This document shows, in pieces, positions 45,551 through 57,033 of a stretch of DNA of 64,000 nucleotides (position 1 is the first letter of the stretch; every line of letters starts with the position of its first letter). The notes under the pieces were generated by a model that made no database searches, had not been told where the DNA came from, and saw only the letters and a program-made list of their open reading frames with translations. This DNA is from Sequoia sempervirens (lineage: Eukaryota; Streptophyta; Pinopsida; Cupressales; Cupressaceae), in contig VDFB02275596.1 in the NCBI GenBank assembly GCA_007258455.2, positions 1-64,000 of the forward strand, in the 5' to 3' direction. A program made the position numbers and the translations under genes.

Positions 45551-48042
45551 CTACTTGAGCCCTATTTTTTCATTGTTCTTATCTTTGGTTTGTGCTTGAT
45601 TTTGGTCTTTGACTGGTCGCTTGTTCACTTGTTGATTCGGGGATTGATCGGGCTTCTTTCCTAAGATTTCCCTAATCACAAGCTCACTTTGGGAGGTATC
45701 AAATGAAGCCCTCTTGGTAGGTGATTCTTGGGTTGATTTGGATGGAGCAGTCCCATTGAGAATTCTAAAGAAGGCATTCTTGACAGCCGAGACTCTGAGT
45801 AATTCATAGGCTGAAAGACTCAACTTAACCTTCTTGAATTCTTCAACTACGTATTTCCCCATTTGTTCAACCTCTACTTCAGAAGATTTTCCTTGGGAAG
45901 AACTAGTGGGTTGATCTTGAGTTTGATTTGGCTGGTTATTCCTATTGAAGTACTAAGTAGGCATGTGAGGATAAGTGGGATTGTTACTGGCATTAGGATC
46001 AAGCAAAGTATTGAAGTTGTTGGGAGGAGTGGAGGTAGTGAAAGGACCGGGAACTTGTCTATTCCTTAAGTTGTATGGGGTAGCTCTTTGATGGAACATT
46101 TGGACCTCATCCTCACATGGCTCTTCCTCATCTACAGGACCATTATCTACTTAATCGAAAAGAAAAGATAAGGAGTTGTCGTTAGTTACCTCCTTTGCTT
46201 CTTCGTCCTTAGGGATTGCCTCCTTCTTGGGCACATTGCTTTCACTTTGTGGGAAAGGAGCTTGGTTGACCACCAACACTGAGGAATTGTATGGCTTTGA
46301 AGGAACCAAATCTCTGTAGCCTGAGCCATCAATTGCATTCTAGACTTCCACTTGAAGATTTTTTGCGACAGTTTGGAATTCTAGGAAATCCAACTCATAA
46401 TGCCTATTTGTCTTGTGGATTCAACACCATCCTAACAAGGAAGCCTCAGCCAAGTAGACTCTGCTTGTAGACTTATTAGTACCACCCAGTTGATCAAGAG
46501 GTGTGGGAATGCCTCTGTTGTTTGGCCTAGTGTTCCAAGTTCTATTTTCCTTTGTGAAGGCCTCATTTCAAATTTTTTCCCTGAATTCGGTGCTCTCTCA
46601 TAATTATGTCCAGAAGATGCACCTGAATCATGGTTTTATCAATTAAGGTTGGCTTGGATACTCCTTTGAGAGGTTTGCAACTGGTTATTTTGATTTCTCA
46701 AATGTGTCACCTCTATACATAGCTTCTTGACTAGTCCAGTCAACTCATCAATCCGATCCCTCTCGACATTACTCTGTTGTGGCACTAAATTATGAAGGAA
46801 TACGGGTTGTGTCACAGGTTGGTTCTGCTGGGCAATTGGGAACTCAGAGCCTTGCAAGTATGAAGGCACTTGAGGTTGTTGAGCATGAGCTTATTGTTGT
46901 AAAGACTGCAAGTAATGGGGCACTAAAGGTCCTTGGTTCAATGGCTGCCCCGGATGTGGCACTATTGCTAGCTGAGGGACTTAATTTAGCATTGGCATTT
47001 GATGAGTCAAGGCATGAGTAAGCCATTGGATTTGAGCTAGGTTAGCAGCTGGCCCCAAGGAGGGCAGTGGACCTGCAATATGCTACCCCAAGTCCATGCT
47101 TGTTGTAACTGCTTTTGCATATGCATTCACCAACCTAGCAGGTGGCGGGTGCATCCTTTTTACCAAAATGGAAATAAGATTATCTAAGGCAGCATAATAC
47201 ACCAATCGAGCAGGGGTATCATCAACCACATAAGGTGGCTACAACTTCATGAAGGCTCTATGAAACCGGTCATTAAATGAACTGATAGGCTCATTGACTT
47301 CTCTTCCGACAAACATGAACTGCTGGTAGAATTCATTGGGGTTGACATGAAGTTTGAACTTCTACAGAAAGGTGTTCTTCATTTGATCCCAAGAAGTAAT
47401 GGATCTAGTGGGAAGGTGGATGTACCAATAGAAAGCCTCATCCCCCAACGAGTAAGGGAAGATCCTACAAGCCACGTCTTCATGTTCAATTTGCACATCC
47501 TTCAATGTTGTTTGGAAGATCTTGATGTGTTCTTCTACTGTCCTTTGTGAATCACATGGGTGAAACTTGCTCCAAAATCCTTTCAGATTCTTGGGCATAT
47601 CATGGTAATCATTGAAGAACAAAGGGGATGGGTTATTGCCCAACCAAGCCATTATGGGAGGGAGAGGCTATGATTGTTGTGCTACAGTGACTTAGGGTTG
47701 AAGTGGGACTGTAGTTGGGGCAACACCTTAGAAGAGCAATACAAGGGCTGGGACAACACCTTGGATGTGGGAGGTGAGGGTTGAAAAGGCAATTTGGAGC
47801 GAATGTGAGGATGTAGGTGTTGTTGAGAGTGAAGGGTTGGAATGAGATGGATGGATGGAAGGAGATGGAGGAGATGGAGGTCGAGTGGATGGGGCTGAAG
47901 TTGATGCTTCCCCTTTCTTGGCTCTCTTAGCCTTGGTAGGAGTCTTTAACTCTTGAAATTCTCCCTTGTCTGGTGTGGATCTAAGCACTCTATGAAACCT
48001 TTGAGGAGAGAAGGACCCAATTCAATCCAGCTTAGCATGGTT
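45551..48042 (-). pseudogene. gag of E
   Basis: An ATG lies about 10 bases after the primer binding site. Pieces are: a Ser/Pro-rich N-terminal part (47988-47728), a capsid-like segment (47652-47362) with W-S-K-F-H-P and A-F-Y-W-Y-I-H-L-P, a coiled-coil-like segment (46869-46639), a degenerate Cys/His motif near 46430, and a Gln/Asn/Lys-rich tail (45862-45551). Numerous TAG and TGA stops interrupt it. Confidence 0.65.
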
Positions 48043-48060
48043 TCCCTCCCTCTAGCACTA
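48043..48060 (-). promoter_or_regulatory. primer binding site of E
   Basis: The minus strand reads TAGTGCTAGAGGGAGGGA, four bases after the 5' LTR end at 48065. A TGGCGC start with two C-to-T-type changes would make it a standard site. The same TGG-to-TAG change at the same offset is seen in G1. Confidence 0.45.
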
Positions 48061-49240
48061 GTTCTGTTGATGGGTGTTTTTTCACCTTCTCAACACAGAC
48101 AAAGCACACGTGCAATGTCTCTCTTGAAAAGTAATTTCTACAACTAAGTTTTAGAAATCACCCCAAGGCCTCTCAGGTGTCAAGTCATGACTAAGCTTGG
48201 AATAGTTTAATTGGTTGATGTGATTTGTTGGTAATCAGAAAGGGAATTTATGGTTACTAAGTGAGGAGGGAATTGGGTCTGCAAGAGGGAGTTTTTGTAA
48301 ATTTTGGAAATGAAGGACAACTGCTGCAAGTTCAGGACAACAGACTAAAACTTCATATTTTCCATCAGATTTAGCTTTGTGGTTATGATAGAACTTTTTC
48401 TAAACTTTATTTTTCAAAGAAAGGTCAAAAGAGCGAAAGGGTTAGGAGTTTCTTAGATCTGCAACTAATGTTAAACAATACAATGGAGGATTGTACAGTG
48501 GACAGACTTCCTAGAACTAAGTTCCACTTAACCAAGGAGAACCTACAGTGTCATGAAACTAGTGCAATATTCTAAGGTCTACAAATTTTCAAACCATGCA
48601 TTCACCATTAAAGTATGAATAACAGTTGAACTTAACTGCAACAATGTAAATTATGCTCAAACTAATTTTACACAACAATTTATCAACAATAAACAACAAA
48701 AAGTATGAGCTAGGAATACATCAAACACCATAGCATTCTTCACCATTAAAGTGCAACATGAACTAACAACTAAAAGCAACTTAAAACTAAAACAACACAT
48801 CTAAAATCTAATATTGGGAGAATGAATCATGCACTCATGAGAAGAAAACACAAGAAACCATCAAACAATGCTTTTCTCATTAATTTTCTGCAACATGCAT
48901 TTACACAACTCCTCTCTCTTTGAAAATGAGAGGATGCCCCTATTTATAGTTTTCCAAAAGAAAAATGAATGGAAAAGATTTAGTTACATTGTGTGGCTTA
49001 GATTCATTTTACATTAGGGTTTCACCTACCCCCAAATATGACAATATAAAATATACTTTTGTCTTTTCCTTATTTTTTCATTTAGCCTATTTTGTCATCT
49101 AGCCACCTTTACACTGTAGTTGTTTTTTCCTGTAGTGACTACCAACCTTTATAACGATTTTGACAAGTATTCATCATCTATGATGGGCTTTCCAGCCAAT
49201 TTATCAGCATTCACATACTCTATGAAGTTGCAAAACACAA

Positions 49241-49577
49241 CTATGAGTTTTTTTCCTCAAAGAGCTTGGATTTGAGAATTTGAAAGGACATCCTCTTGAC
49301 TCTTTCTATGATTTCTTTCTGATTCTCAGCAAAATTCGAGGCAGCCTCAACAATCTGTTTTATTCGGACAAAAACCTTGGCAACAAAGTCCATAAAATCT
49401 GGTGACAATGTGTCACTAGCTCCTTGCTCTATTTTTTGGTGGAACAAAGGCTTGATTCTCTCTGGATCTAGTTCTAGGATAGGTACTTCATAATCATTCA
49501 TTAGCTTTAAATACTCTGCACTATCCACCCGGTGCTCGACAACCCATTCATGATCGAGTTCTAGGTCATGCAAGACC
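49241..49577 (-). pseudogene. C-terminal piece of accessory ORF in E 5' LTR
   Basis: 110 open codons match the C-terminal segment at 14749-14970 of the 3' LTR (L-E-L-D-H-E-W, E-Y-L-K-L-M, E-P/K-P-L/F-F-H-Q-K). It is cut at 49577, where the orientation flips. Confidence 0.7.
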
Positions 49578-49605
49578 TACAAAGAAGACACTTACTACAC
49601 TCTAT

Positions 49606-50980
49606 GTGTACAGGATTTATGGAACCTACTGAGGGATCATCAATGAAGCCTGCATAGAAGATGGACAAGGGAAAGAAGCCTGCTCACACTCCCAGAGGAA
49701 AAGAAGAGAAGGAGCAAATGAAGTACGAGTTTCATGGGGTGGAGCACACCTCAAAGATCACCTCCGCTTGGGCGACAGTCTCTGATACTGACCTTGGGCA
49801 TGTTAGTATTAATGAATTCAGGCAGAGGGTCATGCTCAACCCTCAAATAGATAGGGCCTTGAAAATCAAGCAAAGTGGACTAGCCAAGGCGGTTGGTTTC
49901 CCTCCCACACTTATTGCTCCAGAATTGGTAATGGCCTGCCGTGAGTGCTATCACTCCAATAGAAATATAATTGATCATGATTGGAGAGTATTTGGAAAAT
50001 TTATCTTCCAAGTCAATGGACAAGACCTTTGGCATCCCAATCTTCGATGAGATGGAAGAGGTTGAGAAAGAATTTACCAACCAGGTATGGCAACTAGATG
50101 CCATTAGGTGTAAATAGACAATCAACTAGAATTGGTTGAAGGAAAAGAGAGAAAGTGCTGCCACAGTTCCCAAAACACTATACATGAGTGAGTTCTTCGA
50201 GGAGCACCATGATCTGGTCACACTCTTAAGCAGAGTAATGGGTTTTCCCACAACTACATTCTTTGAGAACTGGATGTTCTATTTCATGGAAGAGATCTTT
50301 GGAGGCAAGACCCAATTCCATTGGGAAAAGATGATTAGTGACAACATACACAAGCAATTCATGGAGGTAAAGAAGACCTCTCACTTCGACATTACTTCAT
50401 ACCTGGTCTACCTCTTGGTGGCCAAGTTCCCATATAAAGGATTGTTCTGTGCTAGAGAGCTGGGAACCAAAAAGGTACAATTGAAGGTATATGATTGTTA
50501 CCCTCAACTGTAGTACATAAAGTTCAAGGAGTATAGAAGAGTAAATGATGCCTTCATTGGGCATATAATCAGACTCCTGGGGGGAGATTTTGAAAGAAGA
50601 GTGTCACATAGCGCGAAAGCATTCGTGAAGGGTTTTGGATATCTGTTCATCAAATTCCCCAAGTTGACATACATAAGAGTTGAGGGATTCTTTGAAAGGC
50701 CCTACATAATACCACACTACCCCAATGACAAGATCATCATGTTGGAGGTAACTTGACAACTTCAAACTTCCTACACCTTGTTGAGCAACAAAAACAGAGC
50801 TGGGGTCCCATATCCCCTCACCCTTGGACAAGGAATGTATGCTTGCCTCGCTGCTCCCTATGCGGAATACTCAGAAAAGGAGTTGGAAAAGTATAATTTT
50901 GACCTTCATACAAACAAAGGAGTAGATCCTTGGGGTAAGTTGAAGAAATAGGTTGGGAGAGAATACACCCATTTCTACTC
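49606..50980 (+). pseudogene. inverted N-terminal half of accessory ORF in E 5' LTR
   Basis: Plus-strand frames 49661-50050 and 50136-50513 correspond to the minus-strand ORF from about 18824 to 17460. They include an acceptor-like tgtgtacag before G-F-M-E-P, K-G-K-K-P, V-S-I-N-E-F-R-Q-R-V-M, M-A-C-R-E-C-Y-H-S-N and M-E-E-I-F-G-G-K. It stops in mid-ORF at 50982, immediately before the 31-bp terminus. The orientation is opposite to the C-terminal piece. Confidence 0.75.
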
Positions 50981-50982
50981 CT

Positions 50983-51013
50983 TGTTGATGGGTGTTTTTG
51001 CACCTTCTCAACA
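50983..51013. repeat. 31-bp near-palindromic LTR terminus, third copy
   Basis: Starts TGTTGATGGGTG and ends CACCTTCTCAACA; outer TGTTGA/TCAACA and inner GGTG/CACC pair into a hairpin. Copies at 13476-13506 and 48065-48095 are almost identical and in the same orientation. This copy forms the outer right end of E. Confidence 0.85.
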
Positions 51014-51018
51014 AATTA

Positions 51019-51443
51019 CGTCCTCCTAAGATTCCAAAGCAAAATGATGCTTTGATGATAGTTTTCATTGTCAATCAACATGAGGTTAGACACACTCTCA
51101 TTGACAATGTATCAGGTCTTAATGTTTCTAGCATTGACCTTTTACATAAAATTGGTGTAGAAACATCTCAAGCATTAAACTTGATGCTCTCTATTTTTGG
51201 ATTCAATGATGTTGGTAGGAAACCATTGAGAATAATAGCATTACCTATTAAAGTAGGACCCATGGCCTTACCTAACCTTATCCATGCCATGCCTAATTCT
51301 CTTTCATATAAGTTTCTTCTTGGTAGACCATGTATCCATGTCATGGGAGGATTCCCTTCTACCCTTCACCACATAATGAAATATACATATAACAATAAGG
51401 TTTATATAGTTAAAGCATATCCAAAATTTGATAGTTGTTTATA
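51019..51443 (+). pseudogene. aspartic-protease-like region of H
   Basis: An open plus-strand frame with R-H-T-L-I-D-N-V-S-G-L-N (active-site region, D-N-V-S in place of the D-N-G-S usual in Tat elements) and F-L-L-G-R-P-C-I-H near the end. It continues the gag frame that ends at 13470 once E is removed. The altered active site suggests loss of activity. Confidence 0.7.
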
Positions 51444-52240
51444 AATTGAAATTGTGCATAAATATCTTAATCATAAACCCTTTAATACTTTGATTTCATC
51501 TTCAAAAGTAGAACCATTTCCTAAAAATGATAGGACATTGATTATTATGACTCACTCATGACTAATCTCTTTGGAAACGATTGGGGTTCATTATATTTTA
51601 CACCTATCTTCATTGGGGAGTAAAAAATCTCATTGTCAAAGCTTGAAGAACCGAAATATGTCTCAGTAGCATCCAAATAATATTCAATCCCTTCTCCTCA
51701 AACATCTAATTTCACCTTTACAACTACTTCTAATTCTACAATAGATGCTAGTCACACATCCAATTGTTATGATAAGATTTATGAAAACCCACCTTCATCA
51801 AAAGAAATGGAATGTATTTATGGAAGGGGATTTAGAATCCTTTTCTCAACTCAGGTATAAAGGCAATGATTGTGGTATAAATGACTAAGGTATCAAGGTC
51901 CCTCTAGAAATCAACATACAAGGTTCGATGATTAGTCTCAGTTATTACTCTTTAAAACCCACCAATGCCTCCTATAGACCTTCTCTTAATGTAAACATAA
52001 TATCTCAAGCTTCTCGTACATTATCACTTAATCTTGTTCATCTTGAAATGATAGAAACAAATTCTACTATTGGATACCTTTCCAACTAATGAATCTTTAG
52101 TATTTTTTTTGGGAGTTTATGAACACCAATAATATTCTACACTTTTACATGATTTTCTTGAATTATTTTCTTACTCTTATTTTAATATGCTTGGCATAGA
52201 TCCTAAAGTAGTTACACATAACATATGTTATGTTGCATAA
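51444..52240 (+). pseudogene. protease-RT linker of H, stop-rich
   Basis: The plus-strand frames are broken by many stops. No domain is recognised; position and composition fit the polyprotein linker of H. Confidence 0.4.
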
Positions 52241-52990
52241 ATATGCTAGACCAGTAAGAAAAAAGGTTTATAAAATGAATCCGAAGGTGGCTTTGTTGGT
52301 TAAGGGTGAGCTTAAAAATATTTTACAAGATGGTTTTATCTTCTCTATTGAATATTTACCTTGGATATTAAACATTTTGGCTATCGTTAATCCTGATAAT
52401 CATATTTGAAAATGTATAATGAATTTCATGATCATAATAAAGCCTCTTTGAAAGATGAATTCACTCTTCTTTACACAAATATAACTATTTATTCTATCAC
52501 CATACATGCATTACTCTCCTTTATGGATGATTTTTTTAATATATCAAATCTTCATTAACCCTCAAGATCAATTTAAAATGACTTTTATTACACCTTGGGG
52601 AACATTTTGTTGGGTGGTTATGTTGTTCGGATTAAAAAATGTTGGAGCAACATATCAAAGGGCTATGACATCAATATTTCATGACTTTATGTATAATATC
52701 TTAGAGGTATACGTTGATGGTATCTTAGCTAAGTCCATTTCACGTCAAGATCATGTCAAAATCCTTTGTCAAGTCTTTGAGTGAATTCGTAAATATAACA
52801 TGCGCTTAAATCCTCATAAATGTTTTTTTGGGTGGATAGTGGTAAATTATTAGGATTTTTTGTGTCACATCAAGGTATTGAGGTGGGGACAAAAAAATTG
52901 ATTCCATAGTTAATATGTCACCTCCTAAAAATATTTCTCCAATTCGTAGCTTACAAGGGAAGATTCAAGTTATTCACTAGTTTGTTTCAT
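52241..52990 (+). pseudogene. reverse transcriptase of H
   Basis: Plus-strand motifs: D-Q-F-K-M-T-F-I-T-P-W-G-T-F, G-L-K-N-V-G-A-T-Y-Q-R-A-M, E-V-Y-V-D-G-I-L-A-K-S at about 52705-52735, and L-L-G-F-F-V-S-H-Q-G-I-E-V. The catalytic Y-V-D-D has become Y-V-D-G, and frameshifts surround it. Confidence 0.8.
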
Positions 52991-53389
52991 CACTAGCAAA
53001 TTAGACTCTCCCCTTCACCCAACCCCTTAAGAAAGATTCTCATTTCAAGGGAAGGAGAACCATAAAAATCTTTTGAAAATTTAAAACAATATTTGACTAA
53101 TCATCTTTTTTTACAAGCTACTTCAGGACATCCTTTTCCTCCTTAAACTTTTACTTGATCTAATGCTCTTATGCATTATTAGCGCAACATGACGATGTTG
53201 GTAAAGAGCATTTTATATATTATATTATTCATACTTTACTTGAATATTAGATTCAATATACCATAATAGATAAACAATTTTTTGTTTTTGTGTTTGCAAT
53301 GAATAAATTATGACATTCTTTTAAATGTTGAAATTCATGTTATTGTAAAATTTTATCCATTTAAAACATCTTTTCTCCAAAATGGACCT

Positions 53390-53800
53390 ATCAGGATGTC
53401 TTGCTAAATGGGCACTGATGTTAATGGAGTTTGATCTTAAATTTGTCTCCTAAAAGAGAATTAAAGGTCAAGCATTGATCGAGCACTTAGCTAATGCTCC
53501 TTCACCATTTTATTTACCAAACCAAGAGTTATTTCTCAATGATCATGTCTTCTCATTAGAAGTTGATAAGACATGGGATTTATATTTTGATGGTTATAAG
53601 TGTCAGACTGGGTCTAGTGTCGGTGTTATACTATTACCTCCTTTAGGAAAGCCAATTCCCCTATCTTACTGTCTTAATTTCCTATGCATCATCAACATCA
53701 CAAAATATGAAGCTCTTATCATTGGTTTGTGTAATACATCATCCCTTAATGTTCAACATTTTCATATATTAGCTATTCTCAATTGATTATAAAACAAATA
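53390..53800 (+). pseudogene. RNase H domain of H, directly before integrase
   Basis: An open frame of about 103 codons shows W-D-L-Y-F-D-G (Asp), S-V-G-V-I-L-L-P-P and T-K-Y-E-A-L-I-I-G-L (Glu). It lies between RT and integrase, the usual Tat/Ogre position. Confidence 0.75.
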
Positions 53801-54179
53801 AATGGATCTTATCATGTAAAACATGATAAATTATCCCAATACCATGATATGGAATTATCAACATTAAAAAAATTCCTCTTACAGTATTGAAAATATCCCA
53901 CAGAAAGATAATTGACATGCAAATGCAATGGTGAGTGTTACTTCCTTATATCCCTTGATGATTCATCCATGGATTTCAAGTTTATTATTTATAATCTCAC
54001 TTCTCCATCAATTTCTGAATATGCTAAAGATGATGTCAATTTTTGTCTTAATGTTGATTCAAATGAATGATATTCCTACATATTCCAATACTTGTACGAT
54101 GGTAATTTCCCTGACCCTTCTACTAAAAATATTTGAGCCCGAATTTGGAAACTCATAGCATGATATATAATTTTATGTA

Positions 54180-54870
54180 ATATATTATACCAAAGATCAC
54201 ACAATGGTATTCTTCTTTATTGTCTTAACAAATCAAAGATCCCCATTGCCCTTGAAGAAGCCCATTCAGGTGCTTGTGGGGGATATTTTGGTGGTCGATA
54301 TTTGGTTCATAAATTACTTCACATTGGTTACTATTTATAAAATATGGAAGATGATTCTTTTTCCTTTGTCAAAAAGTGCCCTAAATGTCAACAACACAAA
54401 AATTTGATTCATGCTCCTACCCAAGCAATTCATGCTTAAATTTCTCCTTGGCTATTTTTTGTATGGGGATTGGATCTTATTAGCAAATTTTTTCCTCCTT
54501 CTCAAGGACACACATTTATTATCATGGCTATGGATTAATTCATGAAATGGGTTGAAGTGATTCCACTTTGATCCACAACAACTAAAGTCATTTGTCACTT
54601 TATCCTTGATAATATTGTTACACAATCTAGTCTTCCTTCCGCTTTAGTTTCAGATAAAAATATATCATTTAAAAACAACGAAGTGAAGTTCCTCAAAAAA
54701 ATTCACATACAACATTGCTTCTCTACAACATATCATCCTTGATCAAATGGCTAAACAAAAGCCTCTAATAAAACAATTGAAATAATCTCAAAACAAATTG
54801 TTAACAAGGTAAAGATCGACATACTCAACTCTCTTATGCATTATGGTATTTGTTACCAAATTTTCACCTA
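54180..54870 (+). pseudogene. integrase of H
   Basis: Plus-strand pieces: E-A-H-S-G-A-C-G-G, C-P-K-C-Q-Q-H-K-N-L-I-H-A-P-T-Q (zinc region), W-G-L-D-L-I-S (first Asp), A-L-V-S-D-K (second Asp). The Q-A-E-A-S-N-K block is altered so that the catalytic Glu reads Lys and the preceding Gln a stop. It is inactive. Confidence 0.75.
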
Positions 54871-54879
54871 CAGCTCAAT

Positions 54880-55560
54880 TTGGTAGAGTTGAAGCAGTTG
54901 ATTAAATTTAAAAGTGAAAGGTATTCCAACACATTTCTATTATGCTTAACCATTGCATATCTAAGCTTTAAAGGAGAGAATTCAGTTTTTCATCATGCAA
55001 TATTTTGCAACATAAAGGAGATTACATAAAATCACAAGATATTGCTTTGATTCATTTCTATAATATTTTATTCATTTTGTAATAAAATATACACAAGATT
55101 GAAAAGTGTTTTTGTTCTATACATTAAAAAGAAGAGAATGCTCAAATGTCCCACACAAGCCATGGGAGTAGCTGAACTAAAGAATCATAGAGACATGTTA
55201 TACATCTAAAGATGAAAGTAATAAAAGAGCACATGAAAAAAAACATATCCATTATTGCCTAGTAGAATTTTGTGTGGGTCTTCATTGTCTTTAGCTCCTC
55301 CTCACTCCTAACCTTCAGATGAACCTGCATCATGATAAAAAGGATGGTTAGAGCTCTGGATATGAATCTCAACATATGCCCTATCAACATAAATATAGCA
55401 TAATCCTATGATGCATTAAGTCAGTTGAGCAAGCATCAGATGTATGCAAGAGAGCCTAAAAAATAAAACATCACAGCAGCATTGAGCTTCACTATTTTTT
55501 TTATCTAACATGTTTGTTCACTATGCAAGTATAAATGAAATCTTGTTGTTGGATTCATTT
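54880..55560. other. 3' flank of H, boundary with G4 unresolved
   Basis: A short purine run (aaaggagagaa, about 54970) could be the H polypurine tract. I found no sequence here resembling the H 5' LTR, so its 3' LTR is either missing or beyond the G4 insertion. Confidence 0.3.
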
Positions 55561-57019
55561 CTGTTGACATCATAGCATGTGGTGCAAAAATGGGCTCCCA
55601 CGAGGGTTGAGCCCAACATGCTGCCCCTCATTCTCAAGAGGGGGATGAGATAAGAAAAACACATTTAGATTGCTCAAATAAAAAAAAATTCAGCTTAAGG
55701 AGTTATGAATGGTGATCCTAGACCTACATAAACACAAAGAACAAACACATTATTAGTCCAATATGCAAATTAGCAACAACATTCTCCATGAACTTCATTT
55801 GAAACATGAAAACAAGAAATAAGTGAAGAACACAAGTAAAAAAAGCTATTAAATCCTATTTTAATGTCCAAACTCTCAATCCCATGGGGGAATTGGTGTC
55901 ATTTTGATGTGGAAAATGGCCCTTTCCCAATTCCTTGCAAGCTTGATGATCAATGGTGAAGATTTGATGCTCGATGAAATTTCTCCATAATCTAGCTATG
56001 AAATTATGAAAATCAATGAAAATAGATGAACTTGATTCAAAACATAAAGATGATAAATTTGCACAAGTTGTGGATGAAAAATGCCTAAGATTGTGGATCC
56101 AAAATTAGTATGAGAGCCTTCTATTTATAGAAGAGAAAGATGGAAGAATAGGAAAAGTGGATGAATGTGGGATAAAAGACCAACCAATAGCATAAAGCCA
56201 CTTGTCAACATGTGAGTGGACAAAGGTAGAGCACATTTTATTCATTGTGCAATTAAATGCAATTAGGTGGAAATTCAAACTTGGAGAAGTGACAAGTTGG
56301 AGGGAGAGAATAAATGAATTAATGCCACTTGGCTCAAGGCAAAGGACATGTAAGAGGCTTTTAATGCCTTGTTGGAAGGACAAGTCCTTTTGGGGGGAGA
56401 TTTTCAAATTTGGAGAATAATCCCATTTTGATGCCTTTTTGAATGAAAAAGGAAGATTTATAAATTAATTAAATTGATTTTCACGAGCAAGTTGCAAAAT
56501 CTAGAGGATTTGATGGATTAAGATTAGGATTAATTAGGATTTGATTAATTTAAAAGGAGATTAGCTGATTTGACAATTTGATTTAAATTTTAGGATTTAA
56601 ATAAATCAAAATTTTAAGATTTAAATAAATCAAAATGAGAGGGATAATGATTTTAGACTTAATTAAATAAAGTTTGATTTATTTAATTAAAGAGGATGGC
56701 GTTAGATTTAAATCAAATAAAGATTGATTTATTTAATTTAAAGGCGATGACTTTAGGACTTAATTAAATAAAGTGAATTATTTAATTAAAAGAGGGACTA
56801 TAGGATTAATTAAAAAAAATTTATTTATTTAATTAATAGGAGATAATGATTTAATTAGATGAAAGGGGATTTATTTAATTAATAGATGAAATGTGATGAA
56901 TTTAATCAAATAAAGGTTATTCGATTAAATGGTTAGTAAATGAGTGATTCAGGACGAATTGGTGTTAGTAAATCAGGATCAGGAGTATAGGATCAATTAG
57001 TATTTTTTACAAGTCTACA
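55560..57019 (-). repeat. 3' LTR of G4 (left end approximate)
   Basis: The right end ...AAGTCTACA at 57019 is immediately followed by a polypyrimidine run that is a polypurine tract on the minus strand. A palindromic TATA box, CTATAAATAG, lies at 56121-56130. U3 (about 56450-56950) is built of ttaattaaataaag/gatttatttaatt-like units. The left boundary near 55560 (TGTTGACATC) is a guess. Confidence 0.5.
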
Positions 57020-57033
57020 TTTTTCCCCTCTTT
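57020..57033 (-). promoter_or_regulatory. polypurine tract of G4
   Basis: The minus strand reads AAAGAGGGGAAAAA directly before the LTR start TGTAGACTTG, the arrangement required for plus-strand priming. It is the clearest polypurine tract in the window. Confidence 0.7.

Larger units (their letters stand above)
13476..51013 (-). mobile_element. element E: gypsy retrotransposon with ORF-bearing LTRs, nested in H
   Basis: A perfect AATTA duplication (13471-13475 and 51014-51018) brackets the insertion. Deleting the insertion and one AATTA leaves the H frame open straight into its protease-like region at 51019. Minus-strand order is: truncated 5' LTR (51013 to 48065), PBS (48060 to 48043), gag, protease, RNase H, RT, RNase H remnant, integrase (ending near 21800), then a long 3' LTR ending at 13476. 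The integrase is split by G1. Without G1, E is about 18.2 kb. Its family is Tat/Ogre-like Ty3/gypsy by domain motifs. Confidence 0.8.
48065..51013 (-). repeat. 5' LTR of E, truncated and rearranged (2.95 kb)
   Basis: 48065-49577 matches 13476 to about 14985 of the 3' LTR in the same orientation, including the TATA box (48937-48950). From about 49585 to 50982 the sequence is the N-terminal half of the accessory ORF in the opposite orientation. The end (50983-51013) is a third copy of the 31-bp LTR terminus, directly followed by the AATTA duplication. Confidence 0.7.
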
